A DNA stretch of 64,000 bases, from NCBI GenBank assembly GCA_022559845.1, contig CM040117.1, positions 15,896,856-15,960,855 of the forward strand, read 5' to 3'. The position numbers and the translations under genes are program-made. This stretch comes from Amorphophallus konjac. Taxonomy: Eukaryota; Streptophyta; Magnoliopsida; Alismatales; Araceae. Positions 46,501-57,353 of the stretch are shown here, piece after piece; the stretch's first letter is position 1; each line of letters opens with the position of its first letter. The notes under the pieces are model-generated. The model was given only the letters and a program-made list of their open reading frames with translations, made no database searches and had not been told where the DNA came from.

Positions 46501-46930
46501 TTGGCCCATCTTCTTGTCATTCAGCCCATCCGTCCAGGATCCACTCAGTGAACTCCTCTCGACGGTGGGGTTCTTGACATATGCATATTACGACCCCACC
46601 GAGCCCGTCTACACCTTGCATTCACACATACGTGCGGGGCACCGTGCATCCTGGTTCTTGGAGCGTCAGAGATGTCTGAACATCGATTTCAGCAGGCAAT
46701 GGTTGCTTGAATGTTGTTGTAGTTTAATCAGCATGACTATCTGAACGATAGCAGTACTGGATAGCGACTTAGCTAGAGACGGCTATAGTCGAACAGAATG
46801 ATAGGGGTAGTGGGTCTATTCTATTCAGACTCTCAGATCTCCCAGGAATAGCACGTGAACTGTGCCCTCGACTGATCTTCAAAGCTGTGAATATGCTATA
46901 GTTTCTTCTGGTATATTTTAGGTGTCAACA
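43592..46930 (-). repeat. 3' LTR of the Tat element
   Basis: 3339 bp. On the minus strand it starts TGTTGACACCTAAAAT at 46930 and ends GCGTCAAACA at 43592. The boundary is supported by the adjacent polypurine tract and by copia B2 sequence on the other side. It contains GC-rich CGGCGYG clusters (about 44590-44820, 45480-45590) and a pyrimidine-rich zone (46220-46380, purine-rich in the sense strand). ORFs inside it have no recognisable domain. Confidence 0.88.
46396..46402 (-). promoter_or_regulatory. Candidate TATA box of the Tat LTR
   Basis: Minus strand reads CTCTATAAGAGG over 46393-46404, about 530 bp into the LTR and upstream of a purine-rich leader. Single-motif evidence. Confidence 0.45.
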
Positions 46931-46945
46931 AATGCCCCCCACCCG
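46931..46945 (-). other. Polypurine tract of the Tat element
   Basis: Minus strand CGGGTGGGGGGCATT immediately upstream of the LTR start, primer for plus-strand synthesis. It fixes element orientation. Confidence 0.85.
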
Positions 46946-47724
46946 TAGGTGGCGTGAGTGAAGCATGAGTGACACGGGACATGCGGGTGTACATCACGTC
47001 ACACACTGTGCTTCTTGGTCTCTCCAGGCTCGAACCCGTGCGTTCACTGTTCTTTTGACTCTGGGTCTTCATTCTGCTCATATGACTTCCTTGCTTTATA
47101 AGCAAATTTGGATGAACACTAGCATTTTCTGCTCGGCCTGATGATCGCATTACCCCTGGTGGGCTAATCGGCGTCATAGACGCTCCCGGCACGCACTTCT
47201 CGGCACGGTGGTGGGCTCGGCGTGTAGTTCCCGGCGCGACGCTCCTTTCGGCGCGGTGATCATCTCGGTGTGGCTTCCGTCAGCGCGATGACCGTCCCGA
47301 CGCGCCTTTGGCGACTTTGATTTTCGGCGCGGAGGCCGTTTCGGCACGCCTTTGGCGCGTCCGGCAGTCGGCGCGGCCGCCTTCTCGGCGCGCCTCTTGG
47401 CCGGGGCGACATAAGCGTCGAGGGGGGGAGAGAGAGGCTCTTTCTTCCTGAGCTTTCTCTCTCTTCCTCTCCCTTCTCCTTCCGTAGCCTCAGAGCGGTC
47501 GGCGCGGAAGCCTTTGTTCGAAAAATTTTGTTCGGGACTCCGTCCCTGTTTATTTCGGAGTCACCCCCTCTTGGTGGGTGTTCTCCCATTTAACTTTTGG
47601 GCATGCTCCCAATAAGGGGAGATGCTGTCGAAATTTTCTGAAAAATTTCTGTTCTATACACATTCTTCTTCATATCATCTTCTTATTCTTTCTTCCTTTG
47701 TTTTATGTCTGCAGCTCCCTGGAA
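46946..47724 (+). promoter_or_regulatory. CGGCGYG-motif cluster and leader upstream of the antisense gene
   Basis: Between 47170 and 47500 there are well over ten TCGGCGCG/CGGCACG/CGGCGTG motifs, mostly at 15-25 bp spacing. They lie upstream of the ATG at 47725 and may be its promoter or 5' region (inference). A pyrimidine tract ending TCTGCAG at 47707-47714 could be a splice acceptor in the 5' leader. No clear TATA box. Confidence 0.5.
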
Positions 47725-50700
47725 ATGGCTTCTTCCTCAAGCCGTGTTGCTTCCGGCACCGCTGATGTTGACTCCTCTCTCCCGGGCAGAGCTTCCGGTC
47801 CTGTTGTGACTTGGAGGAACGTTGGACAGCTGGACCGGGGCCTGGGGAGGATCGCCATAGTCGACGAGTCCTCTGGCTCCGAAACAGATACAGTATCCGC
47901 CTCTCGCATTGTGACTGTCGAGGGGGGATTGGACTTCAATCGCGATGACGGCTACCGCTCGGACTTCCCGAAGGATCGTCACCTCGCGCCTTTCATTTGC
48001 ACCTTCAACGTCTCTGGGAAGAGGGACGTCATGCTGGCTCGGATGGTGGAGCGGGCCATGTTGTTGGACCGGGACAGCTTGAAAGGTTCTGTGTATCGTG
48101 GTGATACCATATATCTCCCGGGGGAGCGGCGCAAGTGGGACGCTGTCTTGGGAGTAACAGAGCTGGAGGCAGAGCAGAAGATGCTGACACGGGCTCCAGA
48201 ATTCACACCGGCCAGGTGGGACAACACCATAGGTCGGGTTAACAGGGAGAAACCCGGCTACGGCTTATTTTTGGCGCCCATCAAGTGGGGCTACAGAGAG
48301 GAACCGTTTGTGCTGAACTGCTTGGCTGTTCAGTTCAAATTTCAACTGGCAGCTGGGTGGTTTGCAGACACGAAGGTGAAAGATGCTCATCTCTTTCGTG
48401 TAGGGGCAGTGGAATTCACAGAATATGTTCTGAAAGAGTATGCACCGCTGCTGGTCAAGGCCGAGGTGTACCACAGTGTGTATGCATCCCGCTTCAGGTA
48501 TCCTATTTCAAAGGGGCTGTGCTGCGGCATGTTCGAAGTATTTTGCCCGCAGTTCAACACTTTCTATACAGCAGAAGGTGAGACCTCTCTAGATCTTTGG
48601 AGCCTATCACAGTTATCGGGCCTGCCGATTAACGGAGAGCCCTATGAGGAGGTCTGCATTCAAGACTTCATCAAGGACGAAACAGACGGCGAAGGTGAAT
48701 ATTACTTCGGCTATTCGTACCGGTACTTGACGAAGGCATACCGCTCCCTCTGCCTGACGCTGAATAGGGGATCCTCAAAGGGATACCAGCCCCGGGAGAA
48801 GAGCAGCAAACTGAGAGTCCGAGCAGGACATTGGATTCAGTATTTCTTCGGGGGCCCTTTGAAGTACAGCGAGTTTCCTCACGTGGCTCCTGTTGCGGGT
48901 AAACCCAGCAGGCCACCTAAGTTCAAGTCAGAGCTGCCTGCTTCTCTTCGGGGGATAAGCCGCGGGGGGCCGAATCCGATGGGGGCGGATCCCCTCACCC
49001 ATTGTGCTGCATACCTCACCTTCTGGCTATGTACTTTCGCTCTCCCGCAGGGGGATGAGACAGTCATTAGGCCGGAGGCAATATACCCGGCTTGTCAGAT
49101 GGCTTGGGGCATACGGCTTGCAATATGTCCCGCTGCACTGTGCCTGATTTACAAATCCCTTGGGGATATTCATAGGCATCGGATCCCCCGCTCTTTCCGA
49201 ACGGTGGGGCCGTTTCATTTTTTTAATGCCTGGGTGTGCAACTTATTTCCGGAGCTAGCTCCCCGGACTTTGCAGACAATGACATTGTATCCCAGAATGC
49301 TGGAGTTTGCAAGTGCTGAGCCGGGTCCAGTGTCCCAGCAACTTTTCTCCATCCGTGGTCGACTGACGAGGGTCCCAACGGATTCAGCGGGGACTATCCA
49401 CTTTTAGAATTTGGCTGCACATTCATCTCCATTAGTGAACCGTCAGCGTGAGTGTAAGCTCGAGGTAGTGGAGACTTTCACACACTTCATTTCGGGCAAC
49501 ACCGTGACCCGACCAGTCTTGGAGCCTGAACTCATTGACTGGGTTTTATCAATCCGCCCCAGTGTTTTAGTATTCAGAAAGGGGGGCGCCGTTTATTTGG
49601 AACCCTACTATCCCTTCAGGTTCGGCCGAATTTCGGCTACGATCAGCATATTTCACCTTCGATCGCCTTATTCCTTAGACAGCAGGTCAAAGCACGGCTC
49701 GACTGTTGTGGCCGAAGGTCGCTCCTGGTGGGACTATTTTCATCGCCGGGACGCCAATACTTTCAGAGTGCCGATGCCGAACCGAGTCCCCCGGGTCACT
49801 CCTGAGTATATAAAATGGTGGAATGCTCGCACGAGCTTCTACCGCAATGCCCGGATGACATGCTGGGATGTGGCTGAGCGCACCTTTCTGAGTCAGCAGC
49901 CTGGGCCCATTTTTGACATTGACGAAGCCCATCTGAAGAGGTTATTTTCCCACCACCCGAAGGAGGCAGAGACATACATAGCGAGCAGAAAAGCCATCAA
50001 GGAGGGAGCGGCTGAACCACTGATACCCGTGCTTGCTGACATAAGCGAAGATGCTTTTACACAAAATTTAGAACACCTGTGCCAGATTGGCGGTTCCCGC
50101 CTGGAGCTTCAGCAGTATCCGTTCCCTATCGAGGAGCCGCTATCCAAAGCAGTTTCATGGAAGTGCGAGGTGGATCGCTTTTGCCCGTGTCGGGCGTTTG
50201 TTAATAGAGAGGACAGAACCCTGACATACTATCAGCATACATCTTGGCTGTTTGTCCTGATGAGCATCCACGGACTGACCCTTGAGAGTCCCGCAGCTAG
50301 TGTTCTGGACAAGCCTCTATTCGTATCTTTTCATTATGCCGATGTCTGGGGCTTTGACCACCTCGGCTTGTATCATTGTATAGCTTCCCACAGACATGCG
50401 GACCTGGCCGACCTGGTCGACAAGTGTAAGAAGATTGGCGACGTCTGCTGGCTCGTTCGGGAGGCTGCATCCCGAAGCAAGGAGGTGGCTTATCAGTATT
50501 GGCCACTCTCATCTTTTTACAACGGCCGGGCAGGTAAGTGCTCCTCCGTTGACACGTAGATTGGTTTGTTGCCTTGCTCCTTCATAACAGCGTGTGCTTC
50601 ACTTGACAGACCGTCCGGATATCAAGCAGCAGGGGCTTTATAGAAAGATCATCTCCCAGGCACAGAAGCCAGAATATTTTGAGGTCCCTGTACCAGCGCC

Positions 50701-52897
50701 GACTACTACTCCACTGCCACCTGGCAAAAAGAGAGCGGCTTTGCAATGAAAGTTGCAATAGGCCGAGCGAGGAAGGCTCGGAAAACTTCTTCCAAGCGGC
50801 CTTCGACTGATGCGGCTGAGACTCCCCTGCCCGAGGTGCCATCATTTGAACAGTTCGCCGCTCGGAAAGAAGCTACTCAGCAAGCAGCTGAAGGTGACAT
50901 TATTTTCCTTGTGCGGTATAAGGGAATGCTCTTTTCACGGCATTTTCATTTTCATTTCATTTTTTTGATGTCTTCTTTGTATAGCTTCAGCTCAAGGAGC
51001 GGCTGACACCACATATGCTGAGGAAGCCGCCCTAGAGGCCGGAGAGATAGGGCCTTCCATCATAGCCCCGGTAGGGGTGACTGAGACAGCTGGAGCTGCA
51101 GGGGGGAGTCTCCCCGCTGTTGAGGAGGATGTCAGACTTCCTTCTCCTACGCCTGCCAGCGAGGCTGAGGGTGAGCTGCACAATTGTGGTTCTTTAGGTT
51201 GTCCTTTTTATTGAGCTTTCCATCCTGCCTTATGCACTTGTTTTGTTGTGATGGCAGGAGTGGTCAGCGCGGCGGTTGAGGCGCCTGTTGTGGAAGCTCC
51301 TTCACAGCCCGCGGGACATAAGACTGTGCTGAAGAAGGGTGCTATCCCATTGCGGCGCGTGCTCACCCGCTCAGCGTCCCGTCAGGCGACGGAGGAGGCG
51401 GGCCAGCCCGAGATCAGCATAGATATTTCTTCGAGTAGCTCTGCCACCCCTTCTGACGAAGAGACTGACCATCATTCTTCAGAAGGTGATGAACAAGGGT
51501 CTGCAGCAGGCAGCAAAGGGGCAACGGCTCCCTTCATACTATCAAGCGATGCTTTGATTTTCAGTCCTCCGAGGCTGCCGAGGGCACCGTCCGAGGGAGT
51601 GGTACAGGAGGAATTTGCTAGATTGGACGTGGAGGCGGAGATAACCCCTCCTTTTGCTGCTTCGTCTGCAGGGTTGGAATCTTCTATTCAGGGGCTTGAA
51701 GAGATGGATGCCGTCATCATAGTAAACTCTATTCGCCCCTTTACAGAGCTGCATATCCCATTGCCTTTTTTGTCACCTTGGTGTTTACATGAATTTTCAT
51801 TCCAGGAACCCGAAGCCACTATTCATTCCCCGGCATCGACTTCTGATACTGCTGTGGTCTCGTCAGAGGCCTCGGATCTGCTACCGCTGGCCACTGCATC
51901 TCCTTCAGGGACAATCACCCTACTCCGCCCCGTGCCGGTGAGGATACATGCGGCTGTTGGAGGATTACCCTCGGAGCAGAGCCAGTCGGGGGAGAGTCTC
52001 GCCCTGGCATCGACGACAGAGTTGAGGGCTGAGGCTGACCCGCAGAGGGGATCTGCTTTTATATCGGCGGCCATAATGACGATCGCGCCTGATTCTGCAA
52101 CTCCATTCGTGCCGGAGCCAGAGTCAAAACCTCCGTCCCTCCTAGGCTTCGTTGAAGGAAGCCCTAACAGGAGTCTGACGGAGCAGGAACATGTTGTCGT
52201 GGTATCTGCTTCTTCGGCTTTGACGGCCGTCCCATCTTCTTCTTCCGAGCCTGACACCGGCTTATGGGCCGCCATAGACAGGGAAGTGACCTTCGAGGTG
52301 CCTCCGGCGGCTTCCCTGGGCATTACCTCATCGGAGGAATTTGTCTGGCAGCATCTAGAGATGCTGCGTCAGGTTGTGGAATCTCAGCCAGCGCTGTCTT
52401 ATTCCCAGTTGAAGGAAGCGGCTGCACGACTGACGATCGGGCTGCAGGCGTTGGGCTGCCCTCTAGATATCTGGACCCAGCGGGTGCTTTTCTTGTTGAA
52501 GTTTATGAATCGCCGGGACTTTCTCGAGAAGATGATGGGTGACCGACTGGCGGCCCTCAAACTGCAGAGAGTTGATTGTCAGGCGGAGCTGACGTCTCTG
52601 ATCTCTGATCTTCAGGAGAGCAGGGCTCAGGTTGAAGCTTCCGTAACCCGGGCGCACATTCTACGTAGCCGACGGGAAGAACTCCGCGCTGAATTGGCTA
52701 CTATAGAAGCCGAGATACCACGGCTGGAGGCTGCGGAAGTCCAAGGCATTGAAAGAACTTCTTTGCTGGAGGGCCGAGTCGCGTCTCTAGAGACTGAGGT
52801 GACTCGGGTTCAGGAAGAGGAAGCGCAACTCCATGAACTGGGGGCGGCTCCTCATGTCGGGCTTATTGACTTTGCTGATATCTTCAGGCGGCCTTAG
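47725..52897 (+). pseudogene. Antisense five-exon gene, plant mobile domain plus coiled coil, two lesions
   Basis: It runs opposite to pol. Proposed exons: 47725-50533, 50610-50893, 50985-51170, 51258-51721, 51806-52897. The first three introns (76, 91, 87 bp) start GTAAGT, GTGACA and GTGAGC, end in AG and are all phase 1; the fourth (84 bp) is phase 0 and less certain. Codon arithmetic gives about 1611 residues if two lesions are ignored: TAG at 49405-49407 and a one-base loss near 50745. Residues about 265-470 resemble the plant mobile domain (LWSLSQLSGLPINGEPYEE; AYLTFWLCTFALPQ), with a continuation YIKWWNARTSFYRN (about 49810). An acidic Ser/Ala/Pro-rich stretch follows, then a C-terminal coiled coil (about 52340-52830). 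The start MASSSSRVASG is the first Met before the conserved part. Its role in Tat elements is unknown; gene silencing functions are known for host homologues MAIN and MAIL1. If the stop and shift are assembly errors it would be intact. Confidence 0.75.
50534..50609 (+). other. Predicted intron 1 of the antisense gene
   Basis: GTAAGT donor at 50534, acceptor TTGACAG ending 50609. Splicing joins G|AC in phase 1 and continues as DRPDIKQQGLYRKIISQAQ. Reading through instead hits TAG at 50557. Confidence 0.72.
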
Positions 52898-53249
52898 CTG
52901 GTCCGCCTTTGTAATCTGTCCCCTCAAATGGGCTCCTTTTGTATTCACTTCCCCTTTTGTAATGAAGATAGAAGTTTCCTTCACTATATATTTTTTTGTG
53001 TTCACATCCACACTTGCATTTGTTGTGTCTTGCGGCAATTCTGGCGACCTGCTTGGAAGTACCTCCATGTCCGTGTAGCAGGAGAGCGTCCACCCTCTCA
53101 AGGAAAGGATGGGGGCCTCGCTCCACCGCGGGGCGGGGTTCCAGAAGTTGTCAGGTTGGCGCCGACATAGGTCTCGCTGACAAGAGGCGTCGAAACCGTG
53201 ACTGCCGGTTGCTTGTGGTAATTCCATTATTGACCCTGATTGGGGAGAT
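52898..53249. other. Spacer between the antisense gene and repeat array 1
   Basis: About 350 bp of mixed sequence with TTTTGTATTC and AATGAAG runs that could carry the antisense gene's polyadenylation signals. No gene recognised. Confidence 0.5.
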
Positions 53250-54676
53250 GTTGACCGACCTTGTTGATGGTGACACGGGTCGAAAGAGGTAGACGGTCTT
53301 GCCGATGGTGACAAAAACTGGGTAAGAATAGCGACCGATCTTGCCGATGGTGACCAGGGTCGAAAGGGTAGACGGTCTTGCCGATGGTGACAAGAACTGG
53401 AAGGGGTAGCGACCGATCTTGCCGATGGTGACAAGGGTCGAAAGGGTAGACGGTCTTGCCGATGGTGACAAGAACCGGAAGGGGTAGCAACCGATCTTGC
53501 CGATGGTGACAAGGGTCGAAAGGAGTAGCGACCGATCTTGCCAATGGTGACAAGGGTCGAAAGGGTAGCGACCGATCTTGCCGATGGTGACAAGGGTCGA
53601 AAGGAGTAGCGACCGATCTTGCCGATGGTGACAAGGGTCGAAAGGGTAGCGACCGATCTTGCCGATGGTGACAAGGGTTGAAAGGGTAGACGGTCTTGCC
53701 TGATGGTGACAAAAACTGGAAGGGGTAGCGACCGATCTTGCCGATGGTGACAAGGGTCAAAAGGGTAGACGGTCTTGCCGATGGTGACAAGAACCGGAAG
53801 GGGTAGCGACCGATCTTGCCGATGGTGACAAGGGTCGAAAGGTGTAGCGACCGATCTTGCCGATGGTGACAAGAACCGGAAGGGGTAGCGACCGATCTTG
53901 CCGATGGTGACAAGGGTCGAAAGGGTAGACGGTCTTGCCGATGGTGACAAGAACCGGAAGGGGTAGCGACCGACCTTGTCGATGGTGACAAGGGTCGAAA
54001 GGGTAGATGGTCTTGCCGATGGTGACAAGGGTCGAAAGGGTAGATGGTCTTGCCGATGGTGACAAGAACCGGAAGGGGTAGCGACCGATCTTGCCGATGG
54101 TGACAAGGGTCGAAAGGAGTAGCGACCGATCTTACCGATGGTGACAAGAACCGGAAGGGGTAGCGACCGATCTTGCCGATGGTGACAAGGGTCGAAAGGG
54201 TAGACGGTCTTGCCGATGGTGACAAGAACCGGAAGGGGTAGCGACCGATATTGCCGATGGTGACAAGGGTCGAAAGGAGTAGCGACCGATCTTGTCGATG
54301 GTGACAAGAACCGGAAGGGATAGCGACCGATCTTGCCGATGGTGACAAGGGTCGAAAGGGTAGACGGTCTTTCCGATGGTGACAAGAACCGGAAGGGGTA
54401 GCGACCGATCCTGCCGATGGTGACAAGGGTCGAAAGGGTAGACGGTCTTGTCGATGGTGACAAGAACCGGAAGGGGTAGCGACCGATCTTGCCGATGGTG
54501 ACAAGGGTCGAAAGGGTAGACGGTCTTGCCGATGGTGACAAGAACCGGAAGGGTAGACGGTCTTGCCGATGGTGACAAGAACCGAAAGGGGTAGCGACCG
54601 ATCTTGCCGATGGTGACAAGGGTCGAAAGGGGTAGCGACCGGTCTTGCCGATGGTGACAAGGGTCGAAAGGGTATG
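53250..54676 (-). repeat. Tandem repeat array 1: ~40-bp hairpin monomers
   Basis: About 35 monomers of 38-41 bp sharing CTTGCCGATGGTGACAAG. Type I is flanked CGACCGAT ... GGTCG, type II ACGGT ... AACCGG. They often alternate to make ~80-bp dimers. CTTG/CAAG is the inner stem, and each type has its own matching outer stem. A few variants (CTTGTCGATGG, TTTCCGATGG) occur. No minus frame contains stops, producing a spurious 661-codon ORF. Sits in the Tat 3' region where such arrays can seed satellites (known for the Tat lineage). Confidence 0.9.
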
Positions 54677-56007
54677 ACAATAGATGTATATTGCCGGGAT
54701 ATCGGATGAAGACTCCGCCACGACCTCGAAAGGGGTCTTCCGGATAGAGAATGAATCATCACTATTCATCATTCAAAAAAAATTTATTCACGTTACTGAC
54801 CTAAGCGCCCTTTCGGGTTTTCGCCGAGGCCAGCCCCCTCTTGCTTTTGCCCGCGCGCCCTTTCGGGTTTTCACGCGGCGGGGTACCCGATTTTGCCTAC
54901 GACGCCCTTTCGGGTTTTCGCCACAGCTGGGTTATAGCCATTTTTTAACTTGTCCTGATATAGGAACAAGTCTGGCGGGGTATCTCTATTTTTAACCCCA
55001 TTTTCTTTTCTTTTTCTTTTTTTTGTATAGGATACAGAAGAACTGGACCATGAAAATGTTGACAGACCTTGTCGATGATGACAAGGATTGAACCCTGCTT
55101 CGGTTCGTTGACACCGGCTAGATGTCGAAGCAAAGGATATGGTCTATTAACAAGGATGTAAGATTCGAGTTAGGGGTAAAGATCGACCGATCTCGCCGAT
55201 GATGACGAGGGTCAAACACATGTTTATTGACCAGCATAGGTTATCGCCGAAACAAAGGTGGGTTTATTAGCAAGGACGGAAGGTCCAAGCTTAGGGGTAG
55301 GGATTGACCGATCTCGCCGATGATGACGACGGTCGACCATGGGTTTATTCATCAGCATGGGTCACATGTCGAAGCAAAGATGGGATTATCAACAGGGACG
55401 TAAGGTCCAAGTGAAGGGTAGAGATCGCCCGATCTCGCCGATGATGACGAGGGTCGAATCATGGGTTTATTCAAGGATTTTCGGTGGGACTTTTGAGGGT
55501 TGTCCCTTGTGGAGTTTTATCAGGTGGCGAACAGAAGAGGAATTTTGGAAATTACCACTTTACTGACTTAAGCGCCCTTTCGGGTTTTCGCCGAAGCCAG
55601 CCCCCTCTTGCTTTTGCCCACGCGCCCTTTCGGGTTTTCACGTGGCGGGGTACCCGATTTTGCCTGCGGCGCCCTTTCGGGTTTTCGCCACAGCTGGGTT
55701 ATAGCCATTTTTGCACTTGTCCTAATATAGGAGCAAGTCTGGCGGGGTATCTCTATTTTTAACCCCATTTTCTTTTCTTTTTTTTTATTGATATGTATAG
55801 GGTGGCAGGTCGAAGTGTGATGTTCGACTCCCGGTCGATAGTAGATGGCCCGTAGTGGCAACAATGTGAGAATGCCAGCTAGAACACAAAATCTCCAGCC
55901 GACTTGGGTTTATTCGTTAGCGGGAAGATAATGCTAACGCAAGGAAGGGCTTTCGTGTCAATCCGAACGCAAGGCTCGTAATGGCGGCGTGGCGTATTCT
56001 TTTGGAA
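54677..56007. repeat. Mixed repeat zone of the Tat 3' region
   Basis: Two near-identical blocks of about 240 bp (54783-55025 and 55557-55795), each with three copies of CGCCCTTTCGGGTTTTCGCC-like sequence and the same flank ending in a T-rich tract. Between them is a ~121-bp repeat (starts near 55058, 55186, 55308, 55429) holding diverged array 1 monomers of the form CGATCTCGCCGATGATGACG. 55800-56007 is unique sequence without a gene. Confidence 0.8.
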
Positions 56008-57345
56008 GCTTGACCAGGGCGGAATGCCACTAGACCAAGGAGAGGGTAGCTTGGTTAGGGCGGAGTGCCACTAAACCAAGGAGAAGTAGCTTGACTAGGG
56101 TGAAATGCCACTAACCAAGGGAAGGGTAGCTTGGTTAGGGCGGAGTGCCACTAAACAAGGAAAGGTAGCTCGGTTGGGGCGGAGTGCCACTAAACAAGGG
56201 AAAGGTAGCTTGGTTGGGGTGGAGTGCCACTAAACCAAGGAGACGGTAGCTCGGTTAGGGCGGAGTGCCACTAAACCAAGGAAAAGGTAGCTCGGTTAGG
56301 GCGAGTGCCACTAAACCAAGAAAAGTAGCTCAGTTAGGGCGGAGTGCCACTAAACCAAGGAAAGATAGCTCGGTTAGGGCGGAGTGCCACTAAACAAGGA
56401 AAAGATAGCTCGGTTAGGGTGGAGTGCCACTAAACCAAGGAAAGTAGCTCGGTTAGGGCGGAGTGCCACTAAACCAAGGGAAAGGTAGCTTGGTTAGGGC
56501 GGAGTGCCACTAACCAAGGGAAAAGTAGCTTGGTTAGGGCGGAGTGCCACTAAACCAAGGAAAGGTAGCTTGGTTAGGGCGGGGTGCCACTAAACCAAGG
56601 AAAGGTAGCTTGGTTATGGCGAAGTGCCACTAAACCAAGGAAAGGGTAGCTCGGTTAGGGCGTAGTGCCACTAAACCAAGGAGAAGGTAGGTTGGTCAGG
56701 GCGGAGTGCCACTAACCAAAGGAAGGGTAGCTTGGTTAGGGCGGAGTGCCACTAAACCAAGGGAAAGGTAGCTCGGTTAGGGCGGAGTGCCACTAAACCA
56801 AGGAAAGGGTAGCTCGGTTAGGGCGGAGTGCCACTAAACCAAGGAGAAGGTAGCTTGGTTAGGGCGGAATGCCACTAGACCAAGGGAAGGGTAGCTTGGT
56901 TAGGGCGGAGTGCCACTAAACCAAGGAAAGGGTAGCTCGGTTAGGACGGAGTGCCACTAAACCAAGGAAAAGGTAGCTCGGTTAGGGCGGAGTGCCACTA
57001 AACCAGGGAAAAGATTAGCTCGGTTAGGGCGGAGTGCCACTAAACCAAGGGAAAGGTAGCTTGGTCAGGGCGGAGTGCCACTAACCAAGGGAAAAGTAGC
57101 TTGGTTAGGGCGGAGTGCCACTAAACCAAGGAAAAGGTAGCTTGGTTAGGGCGGGGTGCCACTAAACCAAGGAAAGGTAGCTTGGTTAGGGCGAAGTGCC
57201 ACTAAACCAAGGAAAGGGTAGCTCGGTTAGGGCGGAGTGCCACTAAACCAAGGAGAAGGTAGCTTGGTCAGGGCGGAGTGCCACTAACCAAAGGAAGGGT
57301 AGCTTGGTTAGGGCGGAGTGCCACTAAACCAAGGGAAAGGTAGCT
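56008..57345 (-). repeat. Tandem repeat array 2: ~41-bp hairpin monomers
   Basis: About 32 monomers, plus-strand consensus GTAGCTTGGTTAGGGCGG then AGTGCCACTAAACCAAGGAAAG, length 39-43 bp by varying A and G runs. CTTGGTT pairs with AACCAAG, and GGC with GCC inside. About half the units have CTCGGTT, which weakens the outer stem by one pair. Blocks near 56490-56700 and 57050-57290 look like a ~560-bp higher-order duplication. The array ends 9 bp before the pol stop. Confidence 0.9.
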
Positions 57346-57353
57346 TCGACCGA

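Noticed and set aside
47028..47038. GGCTCGAACCC resembling a tRNA B box
   Set aside because: No matching A box or foldable cloverleaf upstream; a single 11-bp likeness is not enough.
50591..50641. Alternative acceptor at 50590 for intron 1 to avoid the later frameshift
   Set aside because: It matches the downstream frame but meets TAG at about 50641; the acceptor at 50609 gives a sensible exon until a one-base loss near 50745.
52787..54772. A 661-codon minus-strand ORF, overlapped by 511-, 200- and 182-codon ORFs in other frames
   Set aside because: All minus frames of the ~40-bp array lack stops, so open length comes from repetition. The translations are frame-permuted copies of one period and extend into the antisense gene's last exon.
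54800..55010. CCCTTTCGGG with T-tracts as bacterial-type terminators
   Set aside because: Plant retrotransposon context; the short stem is part of a triplicated repeat.
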